From Diplonema japonicum (Eukaryota; Euglenozoa; Diplonemea; Diplonemida; Diplonemidae), in assembly GCA_964019335.1 (NCBI GenBank), contig OZ025689.1, positions 493,026 through 557,025 on the forward strand: DNA of 64,000 nt. Reading direction: 5' to 3'. Position 1 is the first letter of the stretch. Every line of letters begins with the position of its first letter. Below, in pieces: positions 48,031 to 57,028 of this stretch. The translations under genes and the position numbers were made by a program. The notes under the pieces were generated by a model. It was not told the DNA's origin, did no database searches, and saw only the letters and a program-made list of their open reading frames with translations.

Positions 48031-49674
48031 CCTACTGCGATTTGAGGTGTTGTACTCTGTCTTCTTGTCCGATCCCGAGGCCGTCGATGTGTGTCGCGAC
48101 GCATGTTGTCGGTTCTCTCGCAATCGTAGCCAGTCCACCCCTCTTCCCTATCATTTTGCTCTCGACACCGTCCAGCACCATTCCCGGTTGTGGCACTCCG
48201 AATAACATCCGTTTTTCTTTCATATCATTGTCTGACATTATCAACGCTGCGATTTCTGTCTGTCCTCCGAGCGTTAACGCGGTTTCTTGTAACAATTGGA
48301 CGTTTGACTTCATTGTCTTGTGGAGAGTGTTCTTCAGGGATGTTACGTTGACGGAAGTTATTATCGTCATGGTAGGTCCGGGGTTTTTTTCCACGCATCC
48401 CCACGCCGTCATCCGTTCGCTTCTTTCCACTGGCAGGCATATTGGCCTCCGTTTCATTCCCCCACACTTGTTTGTCGTAGCGATGTAAAACACTATCAAA
48501 TACACTGGTTATCGCTACGATTTGCTTCTTCAGGCTCAACATTTCATCTTCGGGCCCCCGCCCTTGCCCTTCCTCGAGATGTCGTTCAGTCTTTTGTTTA
48601 GACAACTTACTTCGTTTTTGATGACTTCTTTCAGCATTAGAATCATCTTGAAGCTCTCTGAGGTGGCGACGTCCCCGGCCTCGGTTTCCGACGCCTTCGT
48701 TTTCTCCTTTTCTTTCTCCTTTGCCTTCACCTTTCCTTCCCGCTTTGCTGCTTGTGCCTCCACCGCGTCTAGCCTCTTCTTAATTGGGGCAAGTTCTTCA
48801 GGATCTCCTTGAACATCGCCACGAAGTCGGTTGGAGCAGTCTTCTGTGGTTGTTGCGGTTGCCTCTCCTTCTTCGCTTTAGTGTCTCCCGTCAGCACTTC
48901 AGCATAACTCCCAGTCGTGGGCTTTCCTGTTCCTTTTATGGGAATCTTCTTCGCTCCTTCCTTCGTCTGCTTCTCTTTGCCCTCTTCTCGCGCCTTCGGT
49001 ACGAACTTCCTCAGGTATGCATTCGCTTCCTTGAATGCGTACCCATACTCTCTTGGTACCTCGTCTACGTTCGCCATTACCAGCCATCTCCCCTTGCCCG
49101 TGTTGCGAATCGTCTTCACGATCCAGTTTCTTCGTGCCAGCACAGCAAACACTTCCGTTGATCGAGTTCCTGCCTGGGACTCCTTCAAGTACCCATGTGC
49201 AAATCTTGGGTTCCGCCAATTTGTGCTCCTCCAGCCACTTCCTAGCGTCGTCCTCATCAAGTTCCCTGAACCTTATGCCCACGCGTCCTGCACGGTTGAC
49301 TGCCACCCCGAGTGGGTTCATGTCTTTCATGATGCGGGCCGTCTCCGCTGCCTTGTCGATGGAGGTCTCCGGCTTCAACCACACGATGCGGCACGTGTCA
49401 ACCTCGACCTTCCTGCGTATGGTCACGTTGGCCACCCCGCTCTTCATCAGTAGCTTGTGTATCTCGCTGGTGAGTACACAAACCGTCGCGAGGGCAGTCT
49501 CTTCTTTCTTGTTTACGAAAATCTTTGATAGGTCGTGTTTCACGTCTTTCATCCAAGCCTTGAACGCATCTTCGACCTGCTTAGCATCTTTTGCGGCGTG
49601 GTGTGTCAAATGTAAGACTTCCGTCATTGATGTATCTGCCGCGGTCGGGGTCACTGGCTCGAGCATTTCTCCCT
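48031..49674 (-). pseudogene. LINE remnant: ORF1 (frameshifted) and start of ORF2
   Basis: ORF1 is split over two frames (48899-49666 and 48769-49260), first part LHLTHHAAKDAKQVEDAF..., second part ending in a Lys/Glu-rich helix. ORF2 begins at 48505 or an internal ATG and holds GCVEKNPGP, a 2A-like motif with Cys for Asp, then the endonuclease start (ITSVNVTSL, LLQETALT, KRGGLATIA), ending at 48032. Not close to the intact LINE in sequence, so a different subfamily. Confidence 0.8.
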
Positions 49675-49684
49675 TCGTGGTGAT

Positions 49685-50035
49685 CTAGCACATTTTCTTC
49701 ACTCTTCCCCCGCCTTCAATATTCTTCTCGGCTGGTCGTTTCGGGCAGCGTATCAAATGGTTTTTGATGCTATTTTCGTCGAGCATCTCCCCCTTCGCTG
49801 TTACATTCCTCCCGAAGTGTCGGCATCTGCAGAGCCTCCTGCAGTCATACAGGAAGAAATTGCCAATGGAGGTGACGTTAGTGAAGCTACTACCCAGATC
49901 CAAGGTTTGTAAATCTGAGCACTTATACAGGAAGCCATCGTCAATGGAGGTGACGTTGGTGAAACTACTACCCAGATCCAAGGTTTGTAAATTTGAGCAG
50001 TCACGCAGGAAGCCATCGCCAATGGAGGTGACGTT
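49685..50035 (-). pseudogene. 3' fragment of the LRR gene
   Basis: Three LRR units and the full C-terminal Cys/His segment (CRCRHFGRN...HLIRCPKRP) nearly identical at DNA level to the 3' end of the complete gene at 50227-51606. It lacks the N-terminal domain and starts abruptly after TAAACGTCACCTCC near 50030. It is a partial tandem duplicate with its own short altered tail. Confidence 0.8.
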
Positions 50036-50226
50036 TATTTTTAGGGATATTTTCTAGGATTTTCTTTTATTTTTGTAAATTTTATGTTCTGTTTTAATGG
50101 TGTTCTGTAAATACTATGTATTTTTTTCGAAATTTTTGCCCAATTTGGGACTTTTCACATAACAATATAAGTACAAATCCGGTATTTCTCTCAATTATAC
50201 TCACCGTCATCAACCCCCTCCAAGGA
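50036..50226. other. AT-rich spacer between LRR gene and its fragment
   Basis: About 190 bp, AT-rich but with unusually few long homopolymers for this window; probably the 3' flank of the LRR gene. Confidence 0.5.
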
Positions 50227-51606
50227 TTAGGTTTCCCGACCCGGTAGTGGTCTTAGTACCTCCACTGTACTTGAAGTGAACGGTCCTTGTTTTCGTGGGG
50301 TGTTTTTGTCATTTTCTTCTTCTTCTTCTTCTTCTTCTTCTTCGGCTGGTCGTTTCGGGCAGCGTATCAAATGTTTTTTGATGCTATTCTCGTCGAGCAT
50401 CTCCCCCTTCGCTGTTACATTCCTCCCGAAGTGTCGGCATCTGCAGAGCCTCCTGCAGTCATACAGGAAGCCATCGTCAATGGAGGTGACGTTGGTGAAA
50501 CTACTACCCAGATCTAAGGTTTGTAAATTTGAGCAGTCACGCAGGAAGTCATCGCCAATGGAGGTGACGTTGGTGAAACTACTACCCAGATCCAAGGTTT
50601 GTAAATCTGAGCAGAGAGACAAGAAGCCCTTGCCAATGGAGGTGACGTTGGTGAAGCTACTACCCAGATCCAAGATTTGCAAACTTCGGCAGTCATACAG
50701 GAACATATCGCCAATGGAGGTGACGTTGGTGAAGCATCCACCCAGATCCAAGGTTTGCAAACTTCGGCAGTGAAACAGGAAGCTTTTGCCAATGGAGGTG
50801 ACGTTGGTGAAACTACTACCCAGATTCAAGGTTTGCAAACTTCGGCAGTCATACAGGAACATATCGCCAATGGAGGTGACGTTGGTGAAGCTACTACCCA
50901 GATCCAAGGTTTGCAAACTTCGGCAGTGAAACAGGAAGCCTTTGCCAATGGAGGTGACGTTGGTGAAACTGCTGCCCAGATCCAAGGTTTGCAAACTTCG
51001 GCAGTCATACAGGAAGCTAGTGCCAATGGAGGTGAAGTTGGTGAAGAAACTCTGATCCCCGAAGGTTATGTCAGTGAGGGACGACCCCATAAGGAAGCCG
51101 GAACCGATGGTGTTGAGCTCCAGCTTGAGATGAAGAGACCTCAGGGGGGAATCACAAAGAAAACCATCACCGATATCCCAGACACGGTTTGTGGAGTCGG
51201 TGACAAGGAGGCCCCGAAGTCTAGAAGGAAGGTCCCCCCTCTCTATGCACACCACACTGTCTGTCAAGTCCCCCACATCGACCTCAAGAACCAGATCGGG
51301 TTCATCTTTCACAAGCCTTTCAAGCTCCAGACTCACAGCAGGACACTCCTTCAGTTCCCTCAGCCCAACCATTGGTGACGGGGCCACCACCATATAAACC
51401 ACATCCTGATCCCCGAGCCCGCTCCCCTGAACCTCTCCACCCCCGAACCTGTTCAGAATCGTCTCCTCCCAAACCAGTTTGAACATCCACACCATCAAAC
51501 CAGCCTCATCCCCTGCCTTCTTGTACAGGTCTCCCACTGTCTCCGTCCCAAACACTTCCACATCGTGGGTTTCAACTTTCGTCTTTACGAACACTGTGAT
51601 GCTCAT
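50227..51606 (-). CDS. Ubiquitin-like/LRR protein with homogenised 26-residue repeats
   Basis: 459 aa from the ATG at 51606 (MSITVFVKTKVETHDVEV), chosen because a ubiquitin-like beta-grasp start follows at once (about 1-75). A linker with acidic character precedes about eight leucine-rich repeats of 26 residues (78 bp), pattern TSIGxxFLxxCxSLQTLDLGSSFTNV, resembling BspA/LRR_5 repeats. Adjacent repeats are nearly identical in DNA, and alternating units match best (KGFLFHC versus DMFLYDC types), pointing to duplication in pairs. The C-terminus has CRCRHFGRN...H...C, a possible zinc site, and a poly-Glu run encoded by a TTC/GAA microsatellite. No signal peptide, so likely intracellular. Partner unknown. 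Confidence 0.82.
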   Translation of the reverse strand: MSITVFVKTKVETHDVEVFGTETVGDLYKKAGDEAGLMVWMFKLVWEETILNRFGGGEVQGSGLGDQDVVYMVVAPSPMVGLRELKECPAVSLELERLVKDEPDLVLEVDVGDLTDSVVCIERGDLPSRLRGLLVTDSTNRVWDIGDGFLCDSPLRSLHLKLELNTIGSGFLMGSSLTDITFGDQSFFTNFTSIGTSFLYDCRSLQTLDLGSSFTNVTSIGKGFLFHCRSLQTLDLGSSFTNVTSIGDMFLYDCRSLQTLNLGSSFTNVTSIGKSFLFHCRSLQTLDLGGCFTNVTSIGDMFLYDCRSLQILDLGSSFTNVTSIGKGFLSLCSDLQTLDLGSSFTNVTSIGDDFLRDCSNLQTLDLGSSFTNVTSIDDGFLYDCRRLCRCRHFGRNVTAKGEMLDENSIKKHLIRCPKRPAEEEEEEEEEENDKNTPRKQGPFTSSTVEVLRPLPGRET

Positions 51607-51933
51607 CTTTGTATATTCTTTTTCCTTTCTCAAACCTTTCAAGGATGGCATGCTTTAAGGGAAATAACAATGAAAAGAAGAATAAAAAAAAAAAAAGAAG
51701 AAGAAGAAGAAAGTGCGTGTTGTGTGATTTCTTTGCACCCTTCAAAAGGGCTTGCATGAGCATCGCCTCAAAATGGGAAGTGGCGCAGCTAAGGGGACGG
51801 GGCTGAACGCACTTTACAAGGCGCCGCCGTTGAGACAGGGGAATGCTTGGACACCCGCACCCAAGCCCCGCCATCAAGTAAAATGAGGCAAAAACTGAAC
51901 TAACTTACTTCGTTGCATCTCACTCTTTTAAAA

Positions 51934-51969
<36 letters not shown>

Positions 51970-52486
51970 GCACTCAAGGGCTACAACTCCTCCTTGATGA
52001 AAGAACGGTCTAGTGTATACCGTGAAGTAATAGGGGAGTTTCCAGTGGCTAATATGGCTCAGCAGGGCAGGGATGTTCCCAGTTGGCCAGCCTTTCCCTA
52101 GGATCAGCTTCCAGTTGGCCAGTTTTTGCCTAGGTTTCAACACACCAACTGTTCCACCTTTTGAGCTCTCCCAACCCATCAAAAAAGGTTCAAAATGCTG
52201 AAATAGAAAGAGACAGGCTGCTTGTGAAGACATGCTGCACGCTACAAGAAACAAGCAGTGAGCTTTCTACATCCATAAGCGCTGTCTGCTGCAAACGAGG
52301 AGTATAGCTGGCAGCGATGCACCTACCTAACAAAGAAGGGCACATTTTACAAGAGATTGTCTGTTGGAACCCTCCAAACCCCAGGTGAATTTTCAACTTT
52401 TTTTATTCCTTTTGGGAGGTACTTAAGTGAATCACCCCTTAAATAAAAGTTAACCGAGCAAAAAAAAAAAAAAAAAAAAAAAAAAA
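51607..52486. other. Intergenic region with a short direct repeat
   Basis: No gene supported. A 24-bp unit beginning CCAGTTGGCCAG and ending CCTAGG occurs twice at 52079-52102 and 52111-52134. The rest is unique sequence and homopolymers. Confidence 0.55.
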
Positions 52487-52528
52487 GAGAGACATATAGG
52501 TACCTGCGGTATGTGGCAGGACGCCTGA
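52487..52528 (-). repeat. B-type LINE 3'-end repeat, solo copy
   Basis: Minus-strand core CCTGCCACATACCGCAGG forms a clean hairpin (CCTGC/GCAGG). Followed in sense by a T run of about 26. No LINE coding sequence adjoins. Confidence 0.65.
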
Positions 52529-52859
52529 AAAAAAATAATAGGAAGGCTGCATCCCCCCCCCCCCCCCCCCCCTCTTTTTTTGGGGGTGTGTGCTGTAAGA
52601 AACACGGACATTCTCCCTTCAGAAGGGGAAGGCCGACAACCTCCTCTAATGCGCCATTATAATAACAAAAAAGAAGAACGGGGGGGGGGGGGGGGGGGGT
52701 CAAAGGGGTCGAAATTAGGCCAAAAAAAATCTTGCACATTTGTGACACAAAGGCGCAAAAAACCACCTTAACCACCCCAAGGTCGCCTAAAAACCCATTT
52801 TTGGGCCGAGTTTCGACAAAATTAGCAAGTTGGGACCCTAAAACGCCATTTTAATTTTT

Positions 52860-53095
52860 TGTGACAGAACCGGTACTTTGCTGCCCTCTACGCTGTACGC
52901 AAGAGGGCACAACTGCGCACTGACCTTTCAAGTAAGCTAAAGGATGACCTCAAAAAACTGGTTGATAATCACAAGTTGGACACCTAAGGGGGCGAGACGC
53001 ACCAGAGCGTAGGACGATTTTTACCCGCTTGCTGCTCGTTCTGATGACTCTGATAATGCACAAAATAGGATTCTGCAGGTACCGGTTCTGTCACA
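52860..53095. mobile_element. Short foldback/MITE-like element with 17-bp terminal inverted repeats
   Basis: TGTGACAGAACCGGTAC at 52860-52876 is exactly inverted at 53079-53095. The 236-bp unit has no coding capacity. No target-site duplication is obvious, so the superfamily is open. Confidence 0.6.
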
Positions 53096-53418
53096 CCCGC
53101 TCAAAATTGTGAATACGTCACATAGAAGTCCACAAAAACCCCTAAATAGCGGCGGAAAGTTGTTTTTTTTAGCATCTGGGTGGAATTTTCGGGTATAATT
53201 TACCCAGGGGTGCGTTTCCCGAAAAACACGAATTTCGAGCTTTTTAAGGGGCGGTGACCCCCCCCCCCCCTAGGGCTATGCTGGCATGGAAACGCGTTTA
53301 TTTTTTGAAAAAAAGGGAAACGGAAACGGAAACGTTTCCCTATTTTGGGGCCGTTTCCTTGGGGCAGAAACGTTTCCTTATTTTGGGGGTTTTAGAGACT
53401 TATTTTTTTGGGGGCAAA

Positions 53419-53950
53419 TCACTCGGAAGAAATATACGAGACAAAGGGGGGCCAGTGTTGGTGGCGCCCTGGGGAAATCTTCTGGGTTTCGATGAAGGAT
53501 GCGATTGTGGCATCCATTTTTTGAACAGCGTCGTCAACCAGCCTTCCGCTCAGAGCTTTCCTGTCCGGTAGCTCGTACGTGGCCCCGAGCGGAAGGCGCT
53601 TCACCTTCTCAAACAGTGCCTTGAATGTTCCGTGAACAGAAAATATGAGAGGACACGAAACAGATAAACATCATACCGATGTTCGACCCTCAAAAATGGG
53701 GTTCCAGTTTCGAGAAAGAAATCCCGAACGCAGTTAAAAATGGCGTCATTGGCCTGTTCTCCACTTTACGCTTCTTCGTTCCCTCTGCCTCAGCCTTCGC
53801 CTCCGCTGTCGCTTTCTCCAACAGCTTCTTGTGGGGCTCCACACTATCCCCTTTGGGGACACACGTCGCTACTCCTTGGCCTTTTGTTTGGAACATGTGG
53901 GCGCGGAGTCTGCTGGTTGACGCTACTGTGAAGACCATATCACATATCAC
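53419..53950 (-). pseudogene. hAT transposase fragment (BED finger and N-terminal region)
   Basis: Two frames. The upstream one (53690-53950) has a BED-finger-like tail (RLRAHMFQTKGQGVATC), then MTPFLTAFGISFSKLEPHF; the downstream one (53419-53604) has LPDRKALSGRLVDDA, the hAT segment that normally follows. A stop and frame change separate them. The C-terminal catalytic and dimerisation parts are absent. Confidence 0.6.
53430..53474 (-). repeat. A-type short repeat, copy 3
   Basis: Minus-strand core GGCGCCACCAACACTGGCC, inside the hAT element just past the transposase fragment, so it is probably a later insertion or was captured. Confidence 0.45.
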
Positions 53951-54240
53951 AGAAGCGACATTTTACTGTCTTTTTCCCATCCTCCGCCTGAACCTCCACC
54001 CCATCCCACAGCGCCTCCCAGAGGGTGCTTTCTCTGGACCATGTTTACTTTCGTATTTCTAGAGACCGACGTGCGCTTTCCTTGTAAAACCCCAAAAGTA
54101 AGTATCTTCAAAAACCCCAAATATATAAGGACCTTCTAAACAGTGTTTACCGAAATATACATAGCCGTTTCCATGAGAATTTTGAAAACATGGAAACGGA
54201 AACGGAAACGTTTCCACGTTTCCTGCCAGCATAGCCCTAG

Positions 54241-54570
54241 GGGGGGGGGGGGGGGGGGTATCAAACCCCCCTGAAATCCCATGCAAAGGTGTTTTTTTTT
54301 TTTTTTTTTTTTTTTTTTTTGGTTTTTCTTCAAAAAAAAACGCATTTCTAAGGCCATTTGACCCAAAAATGGATAAATTAAAAAGTCAAATGGGGCTTAA
54401 GTGGCGTTAAGTGTGCAACGAAGCATGAGCTATCTACGATACAGGGGGCGCACCACGGCCGAGCTATAAATACAAAAAGTATAAAAAGGGTCGGGAGTAG
54501 AAACCGGGTCTGGGGGGTGTTTTATGGTGGGTTTAGGTCAAGGTATATTGTCAAATGGCCTTAGAAATAC

Positions 54571-54635
<65 letters not shown>

Positions 54636-54681
54636 TGGCAAAACCGAAAAAACCACCTTTGCATGGGGCTTTGATTCCCCC
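54241..54681. repeat. Large inverted repeat with repeat D in the spacer
   Basis: Arms at about 54260-54365 and 54545-54680 are reverse complements apart from homopolymer lengths: ATGCAAAGGTG, a T run, GGTTTTTC, an A run, and ATTTCTAAGGCCATTTGAC. The spacer (54366-54544) contains repeat D (54390-54466). Outside each arm lies a TAGGGCTATG end of a hAT-type element, so the arrangement is symmetrical over about 480 bp. Confidence 0.7.
54390..54466. repeat. Dispersed repeat D, copy 2
   Basis: See 46959-47047; same orientation, shorter by a few deletions. Confidence 0.7.
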
Positions 54682-54780
54682 TAGGGCTATGGCAAGGAAA
54701 CGTTTCCTCATTTTGGGCCGTTTCCTTAAGTATCTGAAAATAAGGAAACGGAAACGGAAAATTCTTGCCAACATAGCCCT
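54682..54780. mobile_element. 100-bp non-autonomous hAT-like derivative (MITE)
   Basis: Starts TAGGGCTATGGCAAGGAAACG and ends with the complement of AGGGCTATGTTGGCAAG. Same ends as the 970-bp element at 53271-54239, with internal GGAAAC repeats only. Confidence 0.65.
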
Positions 54781-54848
54781 GGGGGGGGGGGGGGCAGGTA
54801 AAAGCTAAAGGGCATCCCTTTCGAGACGCTGCTTCTTGCGGTGTGTGT

Positions 54849-54889
<41 letters not shown>

Positions 54890-54998
54890 GAAGAAAAAAA
54901 GATAGGTTTATCGTCTGATAGTTCTTTCTATTAATTTTTTTTATCCCTTTCTTTTAGGAATCGTTTGACAACTTGAAAGGAAAAAAAAAAAAGAATTC

Positions 54999-55040
54999 AC
55001 TATGATAGGAACGAAGTGGTTAGCAACGACCCGCAAAGAA
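54999..55040 (-). repeat. Solo 3' tail of the second LINE subfamily
   Basis: Minus-strand sequence translating to VANHFVPI, nearly identical to the end of the remnant at 33325. Followed in sense by a T run of 12 after a short unique stretch. Confidence 0.6.
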
Positions 55041-55689
55041 TGTTTTTTTTTTTTTTTTTTTTTCTTCAAAAAGAATGTTTTTCTTTTTCTGCTTTTTTTT
55101 TTCTTCTCTTTTTTTTTTTCTGCCCTCATCAGGGAAAAAAGTCGTTCCGACAGCAGGAAAAAGGGGGATAAAAAAATTAAAAAAAAACTTCCTGCCTCCA
55201 AAACCAAAGGTTCTCAACTCGTTGGATGTCCTCACCCTCTTCACAAGGCGAGAGTCCCAAAAAAAGAAAAAGAAAAGCGGAGAAATACAATTATTGGGGA
55301 AATGGGGTTGCGAATTCTTCCAGGGAAAGAGAGCAGAACAGATGAAAGGGACACAAAATATGGAAACCACCTTGCCAAAACACCACGCGCACAAAAAAAG
55401 AAACAAAAAAAAAAGTACAAATACCCACATTTTGTGTCGCCTTTTCTTCTTCTTCTTCCTCTACGTTCTAAAACGAGCAATGGCTTTAGAGACCCTGGGG
55501 GGGGGGGGGGGGTACACGTTTTCTGCTTCCTTACAAAACCCCCCCCCCCCCCCCCCGAATGATAAAAAACTTTTTCTTTCTCCTATTTTTTTTTCTTTGA
55601 TCCAAAAAAAAAAAAAAAAAAAAAAAAAGAATTTGGCTTCCACCAAGCTCAGTTGGTCCCTACCCCCCCCCTTTTTTTTCTTCTCTCCC
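55041..55689. other. Intergenic, homopolymer-rich
   Basis: About 650 bp downstream of the phosphotransferase gene; T, A, C and G runs, no gene supported. Confidence 0.6.
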
Positions 55690-56984
55690 TCACGCCCTCT
55701 TCTCCTTCGGCACCGTGAATATTGTGATGTTAAGCAGCGACGAGATTTCAAGTGCCTTTTTTTTTTTTTTTTTTTTTTTTCCCCCCCAAAAAAAAGAAAT
55801 ACCAGTGAAATAACCATGTGCAAGTACGAGATAAGCACGACACCCCCGAATTCAAACAACACCAAGTCCTCCCACTTCTTGTCCATGCCCACCATGTGGT
55901 ACACAAGGATCCCATGGCTTGCCAGAGCAAGGAATCCAGCAAACGTTTTCCCGAACGGGTGGTAGTTGTCGTCACAAAGATGTGCCACCATCATCGTCAT
56001 GACAAGCTTGCAAAGAAGAAGTCCGGTAATCCACAAGAAGGCTCTGGGCTGCCTGCTCAAAACATCAGTGGGAGAATAATACGCCCACGATACCGCCATA
56101 CCCACCATTACCAAGAACGGAATGGTCCTGGACAATGCTACCCACACTGTCCCTGCCTCAAGCTGAGCGGGCGTGAAGTGACCTTGCCCAGCTTTCATCT
56201 GCCTGACAGCCTTCACAACATTGTAAATATTGCTCACAACAGTTACGACGGCACCGCAGGACAACATCAAGATGGCAACAGTGTTGTAGGTGTACCCGTA
56301 CGAATTGACTGTGTTCCACCATGCGTTACCAGCATAGGCAGTCCAGAATTGAAGCCCGACACCAAGAAGAACACCTTCATTTGGACCGTTAATGATGGGA
56401 AGGTCAAGCGAGCCTACGTAATATTCCTCCCATGTCGCTGCGAAAAAAACTGCAGCGGGGCCAGCCCATAAAGCTAACGCCCACATTGACGGCCCCACGC
56501 ACAGCATAGCCGCGGTGTTCATCAGCCCGATGGTAGTGTTGAGGGCATCGCACCCATGGTCCATAAGAAGTCCTAGTGGTGATGATGTTTTCGTTGCCCT
56601 TGCTTGTTTGCCGTCCAGAGCGTCCAGTATCCAGTACACAAGCTGCGCCACACCATTGAACAAAAACACCCACCATGGTCCTGGTTCAGAGAATGTAGGG
56701 CAGTACCATGCTGTTATGAAGTGGCATGCAATCATGAAGAGCAAGCCTGTTACCGTGATTGCGTTGGGGTGTGCCCACTTTGGGACGTATCCATTTGCTA
56801 CAACGGTGTTCAGCCACGGGCTAAGAAGCCTCTGGTATATTAAACTGCTGTCCGAGCCTGCGTATTGATAATTGGGAAGGTTTGCGACTCCCTTCTCTGA
56901 CACGTATTTAAAAAAGTACGCCCCGCCCCCCATTTTATGCGGTTGGGGGAATTTTACGTCTTTATCCGGCTTTGGTGGGATCGT

Positions 56985-56987
<3 letters not shown>
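55690..56987 (-). CDS. CDP-choline/ethanolamine:diacylglycerol phosphotransferase, two exons
   Basis: Exons 55803-56987 and 55690-55755, joined over a 47-bp intron; 416 aa. Unspliced reading runs into Lys, Arg and Phe runs, whereas the second exon gives ALEISSLLNITIFTVPKEKRA, a fitting end for this family. The CDP-alcohol phosphotransferase motif is intact: DALDGKQARATKTSSPLGLLMDHGCD (DGxxARxxxxxxxxGxxxDxxxD, residues about 118-143). Ten or so membrane helices; ER or Golgi membrane enzyme making phosphatidylcholine and/or phosphatidylethanolamine in the Kennedy pathway. Head-group choice cannot be read from the motif. Last gene of the minus-strand array before the strand switch. Confidence 0.93.
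55756..55802 (-). other. Spliceosomal intron of the phosphotransferase gene with A-tract acceptor
   Basis: 47 bp; GTATTTC, a T8 run, G7, then 24 A plus G at the acceptor. Phase 0. Confidence 0.75.

Positions 56988-57028
<41 letters not shown>

Larger units (their letters stand above)
53271..54239. mobile_element. hAT-like DNA transposon, about 970 bp, degraded
   Basis: Terminal inverted repeats TAGGGCTATGCTGGCA (left 53271-53286) and its complement at the right end near 54224-54239, continued by GGAAACG; C runs lie outside on the left and G runs on the right. Subterminal GGAAAC hexamers are repeated at both ends, typical of transposase-binding sites. The interior holds a broken minus-strand hAT transposase start (53419-53950). 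An 8-bp target duplication cannot be read because of the homopolymers. Confidence 0.65.

Noticed and set aside
47372-49674. Twin-priming 5' inversion of the LINE remnant
   Set aside because: Twin priming joins the 5' end of the inverted part to the start of the 3' part; here the two 3' ends meet, which fits a later local inversion.
50300-50345. CRISPR-like array in the LRR gene repeats
   Set aside because: The 78-bp periodicity is in frame and encodes 26-residue leucine-rich repeats; there are no unique spacers between identical repeats.
54570-54660. Lys- or Phe-rich small proteins over long A/T runs (here and at many other places)
   Set aside because: These frames only translate homopolymers, have no composition or homology of real proteins, and sit opposite to or between supported genes.
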